A stretch of DNA of 40,719 nucleotides from Bacteroidaceae bacterium (GTDB taxonomy: Bacteria > Bacteroidota > Bacteroidia > Bacteroidales > Bacteroidaceae): assembly GCA_011959205.1 (NCBI GenBank), contig BLLV01000244.1:1-40719 (forward strand). The letters run 5' to 3'. The position numbers and the translations under genes are program-made. The notes beneath the pieces are model-generated. The model made no database searches. It saw only the letters and a program-made list of their open reading frames with translations, and was not told the origin of the DNA. Positions 24,277-33,627 of the stretch are shown piece by piece (position 1 is the first letter of the stretch; each line of letters starts with the position of its first letter).

Positions 24277-25461
24277 TTATTTCAGCCAGGTTGCCCGTTT
24301 CCATAAGTATTCCATCGGGCCGTGCGAGTGGTGGTTCATCCACCAGCGGCAGAATGCGAATTGCAAGATAAAGAAAACGATTCCTGCCAGGCAGCTGGCT
24401 GTGATACCAAACTGATTGTGCAATGCAAATCCCCAGTTGTAATATAACATGGAACCTACGATGCTTTGAGTGATATAATTGGTGAGGCTCATCTTTCCGT
24501 ATGGGGTGATTTTCATCAATCCGTCGTGCAAGTTTGTCTTGTAAAAAGCGAAGATGGCACCGGATACCAGAATCAGCATAAATGCGAAATTGGAAAGCGA
24601 GGTGATGATGAGTGACAGAGGGGTCAGGATGGATTTGTTTGTGATAAAGTCCGATAGCATATTACCCAGCCCATACAAAGGGAAAAATGCGATGAGTGAG
24701 CCTGCAAGTACCTTGTTCCATACCTTCAAGTGCTCTTTTAAAAAAAGCCCTTTGCGCCCTGCCAACATGCCGAGCAGAAAAAGGGCGGCTGTTTGGAATA
24801 CCCGTCCGTGGTCCCATGCCCAAGCAAGGCTTGCCAACTGTCCTTCCCATAAATTGACACGGATGGTTTCCAGGAAGTTACCATTACTTTGTACAGCAAA
24901 AGTTGCATTCCAGAAACTGCGGGTGGGGATAGCCGGAGTAACGAATTCCGGATCGAGGCAGGCACGTATTACATAGTAAAGCGGCAGGGGCTGAATCAGT
25001 AAAAGGCATGCCAGTGCAAATATCCATTTGTCCTTCAACCGGCAGGTCAGTGGCAGGATGAAGCCTACTAAAGAATAAAGGACCAGCACTTCCGCAGTGA
25101 AAAAACTGGCATTGATATTACCTATCAGGAAAAGGAGTATTAGCCGCCAGCAAAAACGCAGACGGAAATCGTTTCCCCGTAGGCGTTGGTTATCGTCTTG
25201 AATAAAAAAACTAAAGCCGAAAAGTAAAGCGAATACAGCGTATGCCTTTCCGCCGAACATGAAGAATAACCCGTTCCAGATGGCTTTGTCCGAGAAGTTC
25301 AGCCACGCACTTTGTCCGGCTGTGTCGGGAAATGAGTAGAAATTAAAATGTTCGATGGAATGCAGGATGATGATTCCCATCACTGCCAGTCCTCGTAGCA
25401 CATCGGCTACATCTACACGTGCGTGTCCTTTCAACTTTGTGTTTATTGCTTTTGTTTCCAT
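24277..25461 (-). CDS. DUF418 family membrane protein (YeiB-like)
   Basis: The 394-residue polytopic membrane protein begins RVDVADVLRGLAVMGIIILH, the usual DUF418 opening. It has about ten hydrophobic helices and the conserved C-terminal block GKMSLTNYITQSIVGSMLYY...FGITA followed by WWMNHHSHGPMEYLWKRATW. The family is often placed near transporters and acyltransferase-3-like proteins; substrate unknown. The ATG at 25461 is 20 nt from a TATTTTTG box, back to back with the mfd promoter. Confidence 0.88.
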   Translation of the reverse strand: METKAINTKLKGHARVDVADVLRGLAVMGIIILHSIEHFNFYSFPDTAGQSAWLNFSDKAIWNGLFFMFGGKAYAVFALLFGFSFFIQDDNQRLRGNDFRLRFCWRLILLFLIGNINASFFTAEVLVLYSLVGFILPLTCRLKDKWIFALACLLLIQPLPLYYVIRACLDPEFVTPAIPTRSFWNATFAVQSNGNFLETIRVNLWEGQLASLAWAWDHGRVFQTAALFLLGMLAGRKGLFLKEHLKVWNKVLAGSLIAFFPLYGLGNMLSDFITNKSILTPLSLIITSLSNFAFMLILVSGAIFAFYKTNLHDGLMKITPYGKMSLTNYITQSIVGSMLYYNWGFALHNQFGITASCLAGIVFFILQFAFCRWWMNHHSHGPMEYLWKRATWLK

Positions 25462-25480
25462 GGGATTATATATTAGAGCA

Positions 25481-25488
25481 CAAAAATA
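25481..25488 (-). promoter_or_regulatory. -7 box (TATTTTTG) for the DUF418 gene
   Basis: TAnnTTTG match on the minus strand, 20 nt upstream of the ATG at 25461. Confidence 0.6.
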
Positions 25489-25540
25489 GGAAAATCTTGA
25501 ATAGTTGGCAAAAAAAGGAGGAAGTAATAAGATATTTCTT

Positions 25541-25548
25541 TAATTTTG
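25541..25548 (+). promoter_or_regulatory. -7 box (TAATTTTG) for mfd
   Basis: Match to TAnnTTTG, 20 nt upstream of the ATG at 25569. It excludes the longer in-frame starts upstream and implies a leader of only about 15 nt. Confidence 0.6.
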
Positions 25549-25568
25549 TCCCCATCTTAAAAAAAGAT

Positions 25569-28500
25569 ATGGATATTTCGGAATTACAACGTATTTATGC
25601 CGGTCATCCTAACACTAAGGGGCTGGCTACGTTATTGGAAGATTCCTCGGTGAGGACTATTTTCCTAGGGGGATTGTATGCTTCTGCAGCAGCTTTATTT
25701 GTTTCCTCCTTTCTTAGAGAGAATAAACAGACATTTGTATTTGTATTGAGTGACTTGGAGGAGGCGGGTTACTTTTACCATGACTTGACACAGGTGAACG
25801 GTGATGGGCATATTTTATTCTTTCCATCCTCGTATCGTCGTGCCATCAAATATGGACAGAAAGATGCCGCCAATGAAATTCTGCGCACAGAGGTACTGAG
25901 CCGTTTGCAGAAAGGTGAGCCGCTATGTGTGGTGACTTATCCCGAAGCGTTGGCGGAGAAAGTGGTGTCGCGGGAGGAACTGATGGACAAGACGTTAAAA
26001 CTGGGTGTGGGTGAGCATGTGGACACGGAGTTCATCACGGAAGTGCTGGCCGGTTACGGATTCGAGCGTGTGGATTATGTTTATGAACCGGGGCAATATG
26101 CCGTACGCGGTAGTATTATTGATGTTTTCTCTTTTGCTTCCGAGTATCCTTACCGTATTGACTTTTTTGGTGATGAGGTGGACAGCATCCGTACTTTCGA
26201 AGTGGAGAACCAGCTTTCGAAAGAGAAGAAACAGAGTATTGCCATTGTGCCCGAACTGACGAATGCCGCCGACAAGAACGGGGTGTCTTTCTTCGAGTTC
26301 ATTCCTCGGGAAACAGTTCTGGCAATGAAAGATTTTCTTTGGGTACGCGAAAGAATACAGGTAGTACGGGAGGAGGCGCTTTCTCCTCAGGCACTTGCCG
26401 CATACGAGGGAGAGAAGACGGAACTGATGAGTCTGGAACTGAAACTGATAGACGAGTCGGAGTTTACGGTACGGGCCATGGAATTCAAGCGGATTGAATT
26501 TGGCAGCAAGCCTACGGGAACTCCACAGGCAATGTTGGCTTTCGACACGACGGCCCAGCCCATTTTTCATAAGAATTTTGATTTGGTAAGCTCTTCATTC
26601 ACTGATTATCTAGAACGGGGTTACACCTTATATATATGTACCGATAGTGAAAAGCAGGCAAAGCGTCTGAAAGATATCTTTGAGGAGCGCGGTGACCATA
26701 TCACGTTCATTCCGGTCAACAAGACTTTACATGAGGGCTTTACAGATAATGCATTGAAAAGCTGCTTCTTTACAGACCATCAGATTTTTGACCGTTTCCA
26801 TAAATACAATCTTCGTAGCGACAAGGCACGTAGCGGTAAGGTGGCATTGACCTTGAAAGAGTTGAGCCAGTTTGAGCCGGGTGACTTTGTGGTGCATATA
26901 GATCATGGTGTAGGCCGTTTTGGCGGTTTGGTACGCATTCCGAATGGGAATACTACTCAGGAAGTGATTAAACTGACTTATCAGAATGAGGATGTGGTAT
27001 TTGTTTCCATTCATTCCCTGCACAAGATTTCCAAATATAAGGGCAAAGAAGGAGAAACTCCCCGCCTGAACAAATTGGGGACCGGTGCGTGGGAAAAAAT
27101 GAAAGAGCGTACCAAGAGTAAAATCAAGGATATAGCCCGTGACCTGATCAAACTGTATTCGCAACGTAAACAGGAAAAAGGATTCTCGTATAGTCCCGAC
27201 AGCTTTCTGCAACATGAATTAGAGGCGAGCTTTATTTATGAGGATACCCCCGACCAGTTGAAGGCAACTCAGGATGCCAAAGCCGATATGGAGAGCGACC
27301 GCCCTATGGACCGTCTGGTGTGTGGTGATGTGGGTTTCGGAAAGACCGAAGTGGCTATCCGTGCTGCCTTCAAGGCTGTGACGGATAACAAACAGGTGGC
27401 TGTGCTGGTTCCCACTACGGTGCTGGCCTATCAGCACTTTCAGACTTTCAGCGAACGATTGAAGGGTTTTCCATGTAAGGTTGATTATTTGAGCCGTGCC
27501 CGCAGTGCGAAAGATGTTTCCAGAATAGTGAAGGAACTGGCGGATGGGAAAATAAATATTTTGATCGGTACACATAAAATCATAGGCAAAAGCATTAAGT
27601 TCAAAGATCTTGGATTGCTGATCATAGATGAGGAACAGAAGTTCGGAGTCAGTGTGAAAGAGAAATTGCGTCAGATAAAAGTGAATGTGGACACACTTAC
27701 CATGACCGCTACTCCCATTCCTCGTACCTTGCAGTTCTCGTTGATGGGTGCCCGTGATCTTTCTGTCATTCAGACTCCGCCTCCCAACCGTTATCCTATT
27801 CAGACAGAGGTGCATACCTTTAATGAAGATATCATTACGGAAGCGGTCAATTTTGAAATGAGCCGTAACGGACAGGTGTTCTTTGTCAATAACCGCATAC
27901 AGAATCTGGTAGAGCTGGAAGCCATGATCAAGCGGAACATACCCGATTGCCGTGTCTGCATCGGTCATGGACAAATGGAGCCTGAAAAGCTGGAAAAGAT
28001 TATTTTCGACTTTGTGAACTATGATTATGATGTGCTGCTGGCAACCACCATTATAGAGAGTGGCATTGATATACCGAATGCCAATACGATTATCATCAAC
28101 CAGGCGCAGAATTTTGGCTTGAGTGATTTACACCAGATGCGCGGACGTGTGGGGCGAAGCAATAAAAAAGCATTCTGTTATTTGTTGGCACCTCCATTGA
28201 CTTCACTGACTCCCGAGGCGAAGCGCCGTCTTCAAGCCATTGAGAATTTCAGTGATTTGGGCAGCGGCATCCATATAGCCATGCAGGATTTGGATATCCG
28301 TGGAGCCGGAAATATGCTGGGGGCGGAGCAGAGTGGTTTCATTGCCGATTTGGGCTATGAAACTTACCAGAAGATACTGGCCGAAGCGGTGAAGGAATTG
28401 AAAGAGGATGAGTTTGCCGATCTTTACGCAGAGGAGTTGCAGGCAGCGGGAGAAGAGAAAATCAGTGGTGAGAACTTTGTGGATGAATGTCAGATGGAAA

Positions 28501-28934
28501 GTGATTTGGAATTGCTTTTCCCCAATGAGTATATTCCCAGCAGCAGCGAACGTATGTTGCTTTATCGTGAACTGGACGGATTGGAACTGGATAAGGATCT
28601 GCTCGCTTTCAAGGCACGGCTGGAAGACCGTTTCGGACAGGTTCCTCCCGAAGGGATGGAACTTCTGCGTATCGTACCTTTGCGCAGATTGGCTAAACGC
28701 TTGGGTGTGGAAAAGGTATTCTTGAAAGCCGGACGAATGACTTTGTTCTTTATCAGTAATCTGGAAAGTCCTTATTATCAAAGTGCAGCTTTTGGCAAGG
28801 TGATTGATTACATGAGTAAGAATCCGCGTTATTGCAATTTGCGTGAGCAGAATGGCAAGCGCAGCATGGTAGTCAAGAACGTAGAGACAGTAGAGACGGC
28901 AGTAGGTATTCTGCAGGAAATGGTAAGCTTATGA
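25569..28934 (+). CDS. mfd: Transcription-repair coupling factor
   Basis: Mfd removes RNA polymerase stalled at DNA damage and recruits the UvrABC excision machinery. The 1121-residue protein has the UvrB-like N-terminal module (about 1-330, ending in a GxxxD-rich part with YAVRGSIIDVF), the CarD-like RNA-polymerase interaction domain (about 435-500, FEPGDFVVHIDHGVGRFGG), and SF2 helicase motifs: GDVGFGKTE (about 586), DEEQKFGV (about 687), TATPIPRTL and RGRVGRSNK (about 858). A C-terminal TRCF regulatory domain follows (SERMLLYRELDGLE). I chose ATG 25569 because MDISELQ begins the conserved part and a promoter box lies just upstream. Length is close to the family norm of about 1150. Confidence 0.96.
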   Translation: MDISELQRIYAGHPNTKGLATLLEDSSVRTIFLGGLYASAAALFVSSFLRENKQTFVFVLSDLEEAGYFYHDLTQVNGDGHILFFPSSYRRAIKYGQKDAANEILRTEVLSRLQKGEPLCVVTYPEALAEKVVSREELMDKTLKLGVGEHVDTEFITEVLAGYGFERVDYVYEPGQYAVRGSIIDVFSFASEYPYRIDFFGDEVDSIRTFEVENQLSKEKKQSIAIVPELTNAADKNGVSFFEFIPRETVLAMKDFLWVRERIQVVREEALSPQALAAYEGEKTELMSLELKLIDESEFTVRAMEFKRIEFGSKPTGTPQAMLAFDTTAQPIFHKNFDLVSSSFTDYLERGYTLYICTDSEKQAKRLKDIFEERGDHITFIPVNKTLHEGFTDNALKSCFFTDHQIFDRFHKYNLRSDKARSGKVALTLKELSQFEPGDFVVHIDHGVGRFGGLVRIPNGNTTQEVIKLTYQNEDVVFVSIHSLHKISKYKGKEGETPRLNKLGTGAWEKMKERTKSKIKDIARDLIKLYSQRKQEKGFSYSPDSFLQHELEASFIYEDTPDQLKATQDAKADMESDRPMDRLVCGDVGFGKTEVAIRAAFKAVTDNKQVAVLVPTTVLAYQHFQTFSERLKGFPCKVDYLSRARSAKDVSRIVKELADGKINILIGTHKIIGKSIKFKDLGLLIIDEEQKFGVSVKEKLRQIKVNVDTLTMTATPIPRTLQFSLMGARDLSVIQTPPPNRYPIQTEVHTFNEDIITEAVNFEMSRNGQVFFVNNRIQNLVELEAMIKRNIPDCRVCIGHGQMEPEKLEKIIFDFVNYDYDVLLATTIIESGIDIPNANTIIINQAQNFGLSDLHQMRGRVGRSNKKAFCYLLAPPLTSLTPEAKRRLQAIENFSDLGSGIHIAMQDLDIRGAGNMLGAEQSGFIADLGYETYQKILAEAVKELKEDEFADLYAEELQAAGEEKISGENFVDECQMESDLELLFPNEYIPSSSERMLLYRELDGLELDKDLLAFKARLEDRFGQVPPEGMELLRIVPLRRLAKRLGVEKVFLKAGRMTLFFISNLESPYYQSAAFGKVIDYMSKNPRYCNLREQNGKRSMVVKNVETVETAVGILQEMVSL

Positions 28935-29126
28935 TAAAAGCTGTATGGGGGGATTTGAAAAGACCTTATCCGGTGCTGGATATGAGCTGGTGGAAATCCG
29001 CTCTAATTACGTGAGGAGTGGTGTTATCAGAAGCCATTTTGGAAAAACAATGCTGATGAACTTTAAACAGGCTTTGGTTTTAAGGGAATATGACTTTCTG
29101 GTTTACACTTCAATATCGCTGATGTG

Positions 29127-30371
29127 TTAGAATTCTGATATCATCATAACCTTAACCGTATAGCCGTTTTTTTCAATGGTCCGGCTCTCTGATTTGGTAA
29201 CAATAACCAGATTACTGCAATTCAATTCTCCGGCACATTCTATAATGCTGTCTACTTCACGTTTTTCAGTTCTAGGCGAACTCATATCGTAACATACTTG
29301 GATTAAGCATTCTATCCGAGTGCCATTACGAGTAACAAAATCGGTTTCTTTGTCATTACGTGAACGGTAATAGAACAATGTTCTTTCTGTATCATACCCT
29401 CTGCGCAAGAGTTCCATAAACACTTGATTTTCTAATAACCGACCCAGATTCTCACTCAAACCAAACGCTTTCGAGGCAACAAATCCATTGTCTACAATAT
29501 ATACTTTCTGAGGTGCGTTTTTCATTAGTTTCAGCTTGTTGTTGAAGCGTGGAAGATAGAAAAACAGATAAGGCTCTTTAAGAAAATCCATAAACTTTTT
29601 GGTCGTAGCAACGCTTGAAAAACCTAGTTCATTGGCTAGTTCGTTGGCAGTAAGCGGATTGCAGAAATTTGTTACCAGGTACATCGCAAGATTATTGAGG
29701 TCAGTAATGTTGCGGACCCTATGTCGTTTGGCTATATCTTTTAATATAATGGAGTCGAACAAAGTTGAAAGATAGCTGCGGGTGAGTCCTCTGGCTTCAA
29801 TTGTTTCAGGATAGCCGCCATTGTGCAGATAGTCATCAATGATTGCAGCGGCTGTTGTTTGCTCCGTATCTTTGATGAGGCGTAGATTCATTTTTTTCCA
29901 TTCAAATACTTCTTCAAGGCTGAAAGGCATCATTTCAATCTGAATATATCTACCTGTTAAAACGGTTGCCATTTCACCACTCAGCAGCTTGGCGTTACTG
30001 CCTGTGATAAACATGTTGATTCCATGGCGGTAGAGCTTTGATACCCATAAGTCCCAACCGTCCAGGTTCTGAATTTCATCAAGAAGCAGATAATCATAGT
30101 CGGGGTAAATAAGTTTAAGTGTTTCCATGACAACGGCCTCATCCCAAGACTCCAGTAACAGGGCGTCGTCAAAATTGAGATAGGCAAAGTTCTTGTCTTT
30201 TAGCATGAGCAGGCCCATAGTGGACTTTCCCACACGGCGAGGCCCGGTAATAAGCTTGATTTGCTTGCTGGTAAGCAGCTCGTCAACATTATATTTTGTT
30301 TGGCGGAATAAGTAAGGGTGAGAAAGGAGATAGTCTCTTTCCTCCCGTTGGCTTTGGATGACTGTTTTCAT
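29127..30371 (-). CDS. DUF4143-type AAA ATPase (archaeal ATPase-like)
   Basis: The 414-residue protein has an N-terminal AAA domain with Walker A GPRRVGKST (43-51), Walker B LLLDEIQNLDGWD and sensor 1 FITGSNA. The DUF4143 part follows (YLHNGGYPETIEARG, LFDSIILKDIAKRHRVRN), then a restriction-like C-terminal end (FYYRSRNDKETDFVTRNGTR). Members are common, often single-gene units in gut Bacteroidetes, with no agreed function; some have been linked to mobile or defence DNA. The frame extends upstream to 30503, but a TATCTTTG box at 30395-30402 puts the start at ATG 30371. Confidence 0.85.
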   Translation of the reverse strand: MKTVIQSQREERDYLLSHPYLFRQTKYNVDELLTSKQIKLITGPRRVGKSTMGLLMLKDKNFAYLNFDDALLLESWDEAVVMETLKLIYPDYDYLLLDEIQNLDGWDLWVSKLYRHGINMFITGSNAKLLSGEMATVLTGRYIQIEMMPFSLEEVFEWKKMNLRLIKDTEQTTAAAIIDDYLHNGGYPETIEARGLTRSYLSTLFDSIILKDIAKRHRVRNITDLNNLAMYLVTNFCNPLTANELANELGFSSVATTKKFMDFLKEPYLFFYLPRFNNKLKLMKNAPQKVYIVDNGFVASKAFGLSENLGRLLENQVFMELLRRGYDTERTLFYYRSRNDKETDFVTRNGTRIECLIQVCYDMSSPRTEKREVDSIIECAGELNCSNLVIVTKSESRTIEKNGYTVKVMMISEF

Positions 30372-30394
30372 ATTGTTTGGGCTCTTATTTGATG

Positions 30395-30402
30395 CAAAGA
30401 TA
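30395..30402 (-). promoter_or_regulatory. -7 box (TATCTTTG) for the DUF4143 ATPase
   Basis: Exact match on the minus strand, 24 nt upstream of the ATG at 30371. It decides the start against the longer frame to 30503. Confidence 0.65.
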
Positions 30403-30411
30403 GGTTTTTTA

Positions 30412-30479
30412 TTCAATAAATCATTTGTATTGAACAAAATTGATTGTTTTTTATTCAGTACAAGTGTTGTAATGAATAA
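30412..30479. promoter_or_regulatory. Two inverted repeats in the promoter region (operator-like)
   Basis: TTCAATA (30412-30418) with TATTGAA (30428-30434), spacer 9. TTATTC (30451-30456) with GAATAA (30474-30479), spacer 17. They lie over and upstream of the -33 region of the ATPase promoter and have related half-sites (TTCAATA, TTATTC). They could bind a dimeric repressor; no regulator gene is adjacent. Confidence 0.4.
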
Positions 30480-30787
30480 AAACGGGTTGTGAAAACTCCT
30501 CATGGTTTCTTTCGTAGAAGAGATGAACCGGCCGATGGCTTGGCGGAAACCGGCATTGTCGTAGAGTAGACAGGATATGTTAACGTAAAACTGAATATTA
30601 ACTAAAGAAACAACTGTTTTTAAATTAATTGTTTAACAGAATTGAATTCGGGGTGTTTTATATTAAAAAATAATATAAGACGCTCCTTTCCCTTTTAACT
30701 TATCTATATTTTTATTATCTTACTTCCAGTTTAAAAGCGGACACTGAGATTTTTACTCACATATTGTCTAATTTAAAAACACTTGTT

Positions 30788-31474
30788 ATGGAAGTGAAAA
30801 AAACACGAAGAGCCGACCTTGAAAAGGGCAAGTCCCGTTGGCTGTTCATGGGTCTCATTGTGACGCTGTCGTTTATGTTTGTTTCGTTCGAATGGACTGA
30901 ACGTAATGTAACTTATGCGATTAGTGATCTAGTCAGTGACCCGGATTTCTTTGAAGAATTAGTTCCTGTAACCTACCATCAGGATAAACCTCTGCCGCCA
31001 CCGCCTCCGCCGGCTGCCGTCAACCCGGAAGAGCTCAATATAGTGGATAATGAATCGACGGAAAGAGAAACCGATATTGCAGCTTCAGACCCTACGGATG
31101 CTCCGGTAATTATACCGACTCCCATTGAGGTGCCCGAGGAAGTGGTGGAAGAAAATGTGGAATTTGTTTTGGTGGAAGAAATGCCGATGTTCCGTAACGG
31201 TAATGCTGATTTGATGAAGTATCTGAGCGAAAACATCAAGTATCCTACCGTCAGTGCCGAGCAAGGAGTTCAAGGAAAGGTAGTGGTGCAGTTCGTTGTA
31301 GGTGTTCATGGCGAGATTCTGAATCCGGTAGTGATGAAGAGTGTGGATCCGTATCTGGATAAGGAAGCAATCCGCGTGATCAGTTCCATGCCGAAATGGA
31401 AGCCCGGCAGGCAAAGAGGAAAAGCTGTGAGGGTGAAATACACAGTTCCTGTAGTCTTCCGGTTGCAAAATTAA
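30788..31474 (+). CDS. tonB: TonB-family energy transducer
   Basis: TonB couples the inner-membrane proton gradient to outer-membrane TonB-dependent transporters such as SusC-type porins. The 228-residue protein has a basic cytoplasmic start (MEVKKTRRADLEKGKSRW), one membrane span (about 19-37), a Pro-rich periplasmic linker (PLPPPPPPAAV at about 69-79, then PTDAPVIIPTPIEVPEE), and the TonB C-terminal domain: MKYLSENIKYP, VQGKVVVQFVVG, SMPKWKPGRQRGKAVRVKY and PVVFRLQN. The motif MFRNGNADL replaces the more common F-P-G-G form. I took the ATG at 30788 over the TTG at 30764. Several TonB homologues are usual in these genomes, so the partner is not known. Confidence 0.9.
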   Translation: MEVKKTRRADLEKGKSRWLFMGLIVTLSFMFVSFEWTERNVTYAISDLVSDPDFFEELVPVTYHQDKPLPPPPPPAAVNPEELNIVDNESTERETDIAASDPTDAPVIIPTPIEVPEEVVEENVEFVLVEEMPMFRNGNADLMKYLSENIKYPTVSAEQGVQGKVVVQFVVGVHGEILNPVVMKSVDPYLDKEAIRVISSMPKWKPGRQRGKAVRVKYTVPVVFRLQN

Positions 31475-31493
31475 GATTTAATTTGTATGGATG

Positions 31494-31533
31494 GAGGAAG
31501 CGTAATCTCGGGAGAGGACGCTTCCTCTTTTTT
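31494..31533 (+). terminator. Intrinsic terminator for tonB
   Basis: GAGGAAGCG (31494-31502) pairs with CGCTTCCTC (31519-31527), followed by T6. Confidence 0.85.
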
Positions 31534-31633
31534 ATGACAGTACGGTCAGCTGTTTATATGTCTTAATTCATCGGGTTGTTTTTAGAGGTACAAAAAACTC
31601 TGCAAAACATTGTGTTCTCTGCGGTGAAATTTT

Positions 31634-31641
31634 TATATTTG
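31634..31641 (+). promoter_or_regulatory. -7 box (TATATTTG) for the first AAA-ATPase/nuclease-like gene
   Basis: Exact match to TAnnTTTG, 18 nt upstream of the ATG at 31659. Confidence 0.65.
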
Positions 31642-31658
31642 CAGAAAAGTAGTCAGTT

Positions 31659-33221
31659 ATGGAACAGTTCCGCAAATTGCCGATAGGAATACAAACTTTT
31701 GAAGATATCCGTAAAGATGGCTATCTTTATGTAGATAAGACAGCTTTTGTTTATCAGATGGCTCATACCGGGAAACCTTATTTTTTGAGTCGTCCCCGTC
31801 GTTTCGGCAAGAGCCTGCTTGTTTCCACATTGGAGGCATACTTTCAAGGTCGTAAGGATTTGTTTGAAGGGCTTGCCATTGAGCGGTTGGAAAAAGAATG
31901 GATAGAATATCCGGTATTGCATCTGGATCTGAATGCGGAAAAATATGATTCAGCATCCCGTCTGGATTCTATGCTTGCCCGTCATTTGAATTTGTGGGAA
32001 GATATTTGGGGACGGGAAGAGCGGGAGAAAACAGCTTCCGATCGTTTTTCCGGCATCATCCGTCGTGCATACGAACAGACAGGCAGACAAGTGGTTGTTC
32101 TGATTGACGAATATGACAAGCCTCTGCTTCAAAGTCTGCTTGATGAGAAACTGCTCGATGAATTCCGTCGTATATTGAAAGCCTTCTATGGTGTTTTGAA
32201 GAGTTCGGACCGTTATCTGCGTTTTGTTTTTCTGACGGGAGTCACCAAGTTCTCCCAAGTCAGTGTATTCAGTGATTTGAATCAATTGCAAGACATTAGT
32301 TCATGGCCCGATTATTCTTCTCTGTGCGGTATAACCAAGGAAGAACTGGCTCGTACATTCCATCCTGAGATACAGCGTTTGGGAAGTGCCAACGGAATGG
32401 ATTTTGATACCACTTTGAACAAGATGACCAGCCTATATGACGGTTACCATTTCTATCCGCATTGTGAAGGAGTATTCAATCCTTTCAGCGTGTTGAATGC
32501 TTGCAAAGCAAAAATTTTGGATAACTTTTGGTTTCAGACCGGTACTCCGACCTATTTGGTGGATTTGTTGCGACAGAGTGATTACGACTTGCGTCTTCTG
32601 ATAGATGGGGTTGAAGTGACGGCTTCCGCTTTTTTTGAATATCGTGCCGAGGTAAGGAATCCTCTTCCCATGATCTATCAGAGTGGTTATCTTACCATCA
32701 AAGATTATGACAAGGATGTTTTGTTGTACACATTGGGTTTTCCCAATGATGAAGTCCGTTATGGCTTTTTGAATTTTCTGATACCTTATTATACTCAGGT
32801 ATCCGATGACGAGACGGGTTTTCACATCGCCAAGTTCATGCGTGAGCTTTGTGCCGGTGATATAGATGCTTTTATGGAACGCTTGAAAATCTTTTTTGCC
32901 GGTATTCCATACGATTTAAGTGATAGAACCGAACGTCATTATCAAGCAGTCTTTTACATCGTATTCACGTTGATGGGTCAGTTCGTAGAGACCGAGGTGC
33001 GTAGTGCGCGTGGTCGTGCCGATGCGGTAGTCCGCACACGGGATTGCATTTATGTATTCGAGTTCAAACTGAACGGTTCTGCTCGGGAAGCTTTGAAGCA
33101 GATAGATGAAAAAGGTTATCTGATACCTTATATGCAAGATGGAAAATGTTTGGTGAAGGTAGGAGTGAACTTCAGTAAAGAAACGCGGAACATTGACGAG
33201 TATATAGTGGAAATTTGCTGA
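31659..33221 (+). CDS. AAA-ATPase-like / PD-(D/E)XK (DUF1703) protein, copy 1
   Basis: The 520-residue protein begins with the AAA-ATPase_like hallmark 'PIGIQTFEDIRKDGYLYVDKT' region (residues 8-28) and the P-loop RPRRFGKS (45-52). It has VLIDEYDKPLL (Walker B) and VTKFSQVSVFSDLNQL. The C-terminal DUF1703 PD-(D/E)XK-type core is TEVRSARGRADAVV...YVFEFKLNGSAREALKQID with the E-x-K active-site pattern. Large numbers of paralogues occur in Bacteroidetes genomes; their function is not established. It has its own promoter. A paralogue lies at 34711 on the other side of the UpxY-like gene, and a 31-nt piece close to this gene's 3' part recurs at 37298-37328. Confidence 0.88.
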   Translation: MEQFRKLPIGIQTFEDIRKDGYLYVDKTAFVYQMAHTGKPYFLSRPRRFGKSLLVSTLEAYFQGRKDLFEGLAIERLEKEWIEYPVLHLDLNAEKYDSASRLDSMLARHLNLWEDIWGREEREKTASDRFSGIIRRAYEQTGRQVVVLIDEYDKPLLQSLLDEKLLDEFRRILKAFYGVLKSSDRYLRFVFLTGVTKFSQVSVFSDLNQLQDISSWPDYSSLCGITKEELARTFHPEIQRLGSANGMDFDTTLNKMTSLYDGYHFYPHCEGVFNPFSVLNACKAKILDNFWFQTGTPTYLVDLLRQSDYDLRLLIDGVEVTASAFFEYRAEVRNPLPMIYQSGYLTIKDYDKDVLLYTLGFPNDEVRYGFLNFLIPYYTQVSDDETGFHIAKFMRELCAGDIDAFMERLKIFFAGIPYDLSDRTERHYQAVFYIVFTLMGQFVETEVRSARGRADAVVRTRDCIYVFEFKLNGSAREALKQIDEKGYLIPYMQDGKCLVKVGVNFSKETRNIDEYIVEIC

Positions 33222-33435
33222 TCTTTCTGGTATTACTAATATTATTTTGGCTACAGGTCAATGTTACATTCAAAACATATCTTTGTTAATGTATTATCTT
33301 TTTGAAAGGTACTTGTCTGTAAGTTGCCCATAAATCCCACTTTAAATGGCATTACGGAAGTCTGAATGGAAAGAATAAATCTTGGTAGTAAGTCTGTGTT
33401 GTAATAGCTTGATAATCAAAATATTTACATTTTAA

Positions 33436-33492
33436 ATATTTGCAGCAAAATGGGGTTCTCTTATGAAGAGAACCCCATTTTGCTGCAAATAT
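33436..33492. repeat. Perfect 27-bp inverted repeat with 3-nt loop
   Basis: The arms at 33436-33462 and 33466-33492 are exactly complementary around ATG. Inner 11 bp on each side form the mirrored site GGGGTTCTCTT; the outer 16 bp are ATATTTGCAGCAAAAT and its complement. This would form a very stable hairpin in RNA or a cruciform in DNA. Confidence 0.9.
33452..33476. promoter_or_regulatory. Left putative recombination site (core ATG)
   Basis: A 25-bp site with arms GGGGTTCTCTT and AAGAGAACCCC around core ATG. The right site (33628-33652) is its exact reverse complement because its core is CAT. Inverted sites with an asymmetric core are the layout used by site-specific invertases. Confidence 0.6.
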
Positions 33493-33493
33493 A
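33486..33493 (-). promoter_or_regulatory. -7 box (TATATTTG) inside the putative invertible segment, facing left
   Basis: TAnnTTTG match on the minus strand, directed away from the UpxY-like gene and across the left site. After inversion it would face right, toward the regulator at 33704. A clear -33 TTTG at the usual distance was not seen. Confidence 0.5.
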
Positions 33494-33627
33494 CGTATAA
33501 TTCTTCAATCTGGAAGTTTTCGCATTAGAAAAAGTGTCTTCAAATTGGCTTAAAAATGATTATTGTTTTCAAAGGTTTAGTGGTAAGGGGCTATATGTAT
33601 CACATTATCAATTAATTAAGATGGTTT

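Noticed and set aside
25419..25568. Longer N-terminus of Mfd
   Set aside because: A promoter box at 25541-25548 lies inside the extension, and the extension runs antisense into the start of the DUF418 gene; conserved sequence starts at MDISEL.
28945..29130. 61-residue plus-strand ORF between mfd and the DUF4143 ATPase, starting after a G6 run
   Set aside because: No family, no ribosome-binding site, and it overlaps the ATPase stop. It could be decayed sequence but nothing supports a gene.
30372..30503. Longer N-terminus of the DUF4143 ATPase
   Set aside because: It contains the promoter box and operator-like repeats; family similarity starts after ATG 30371.
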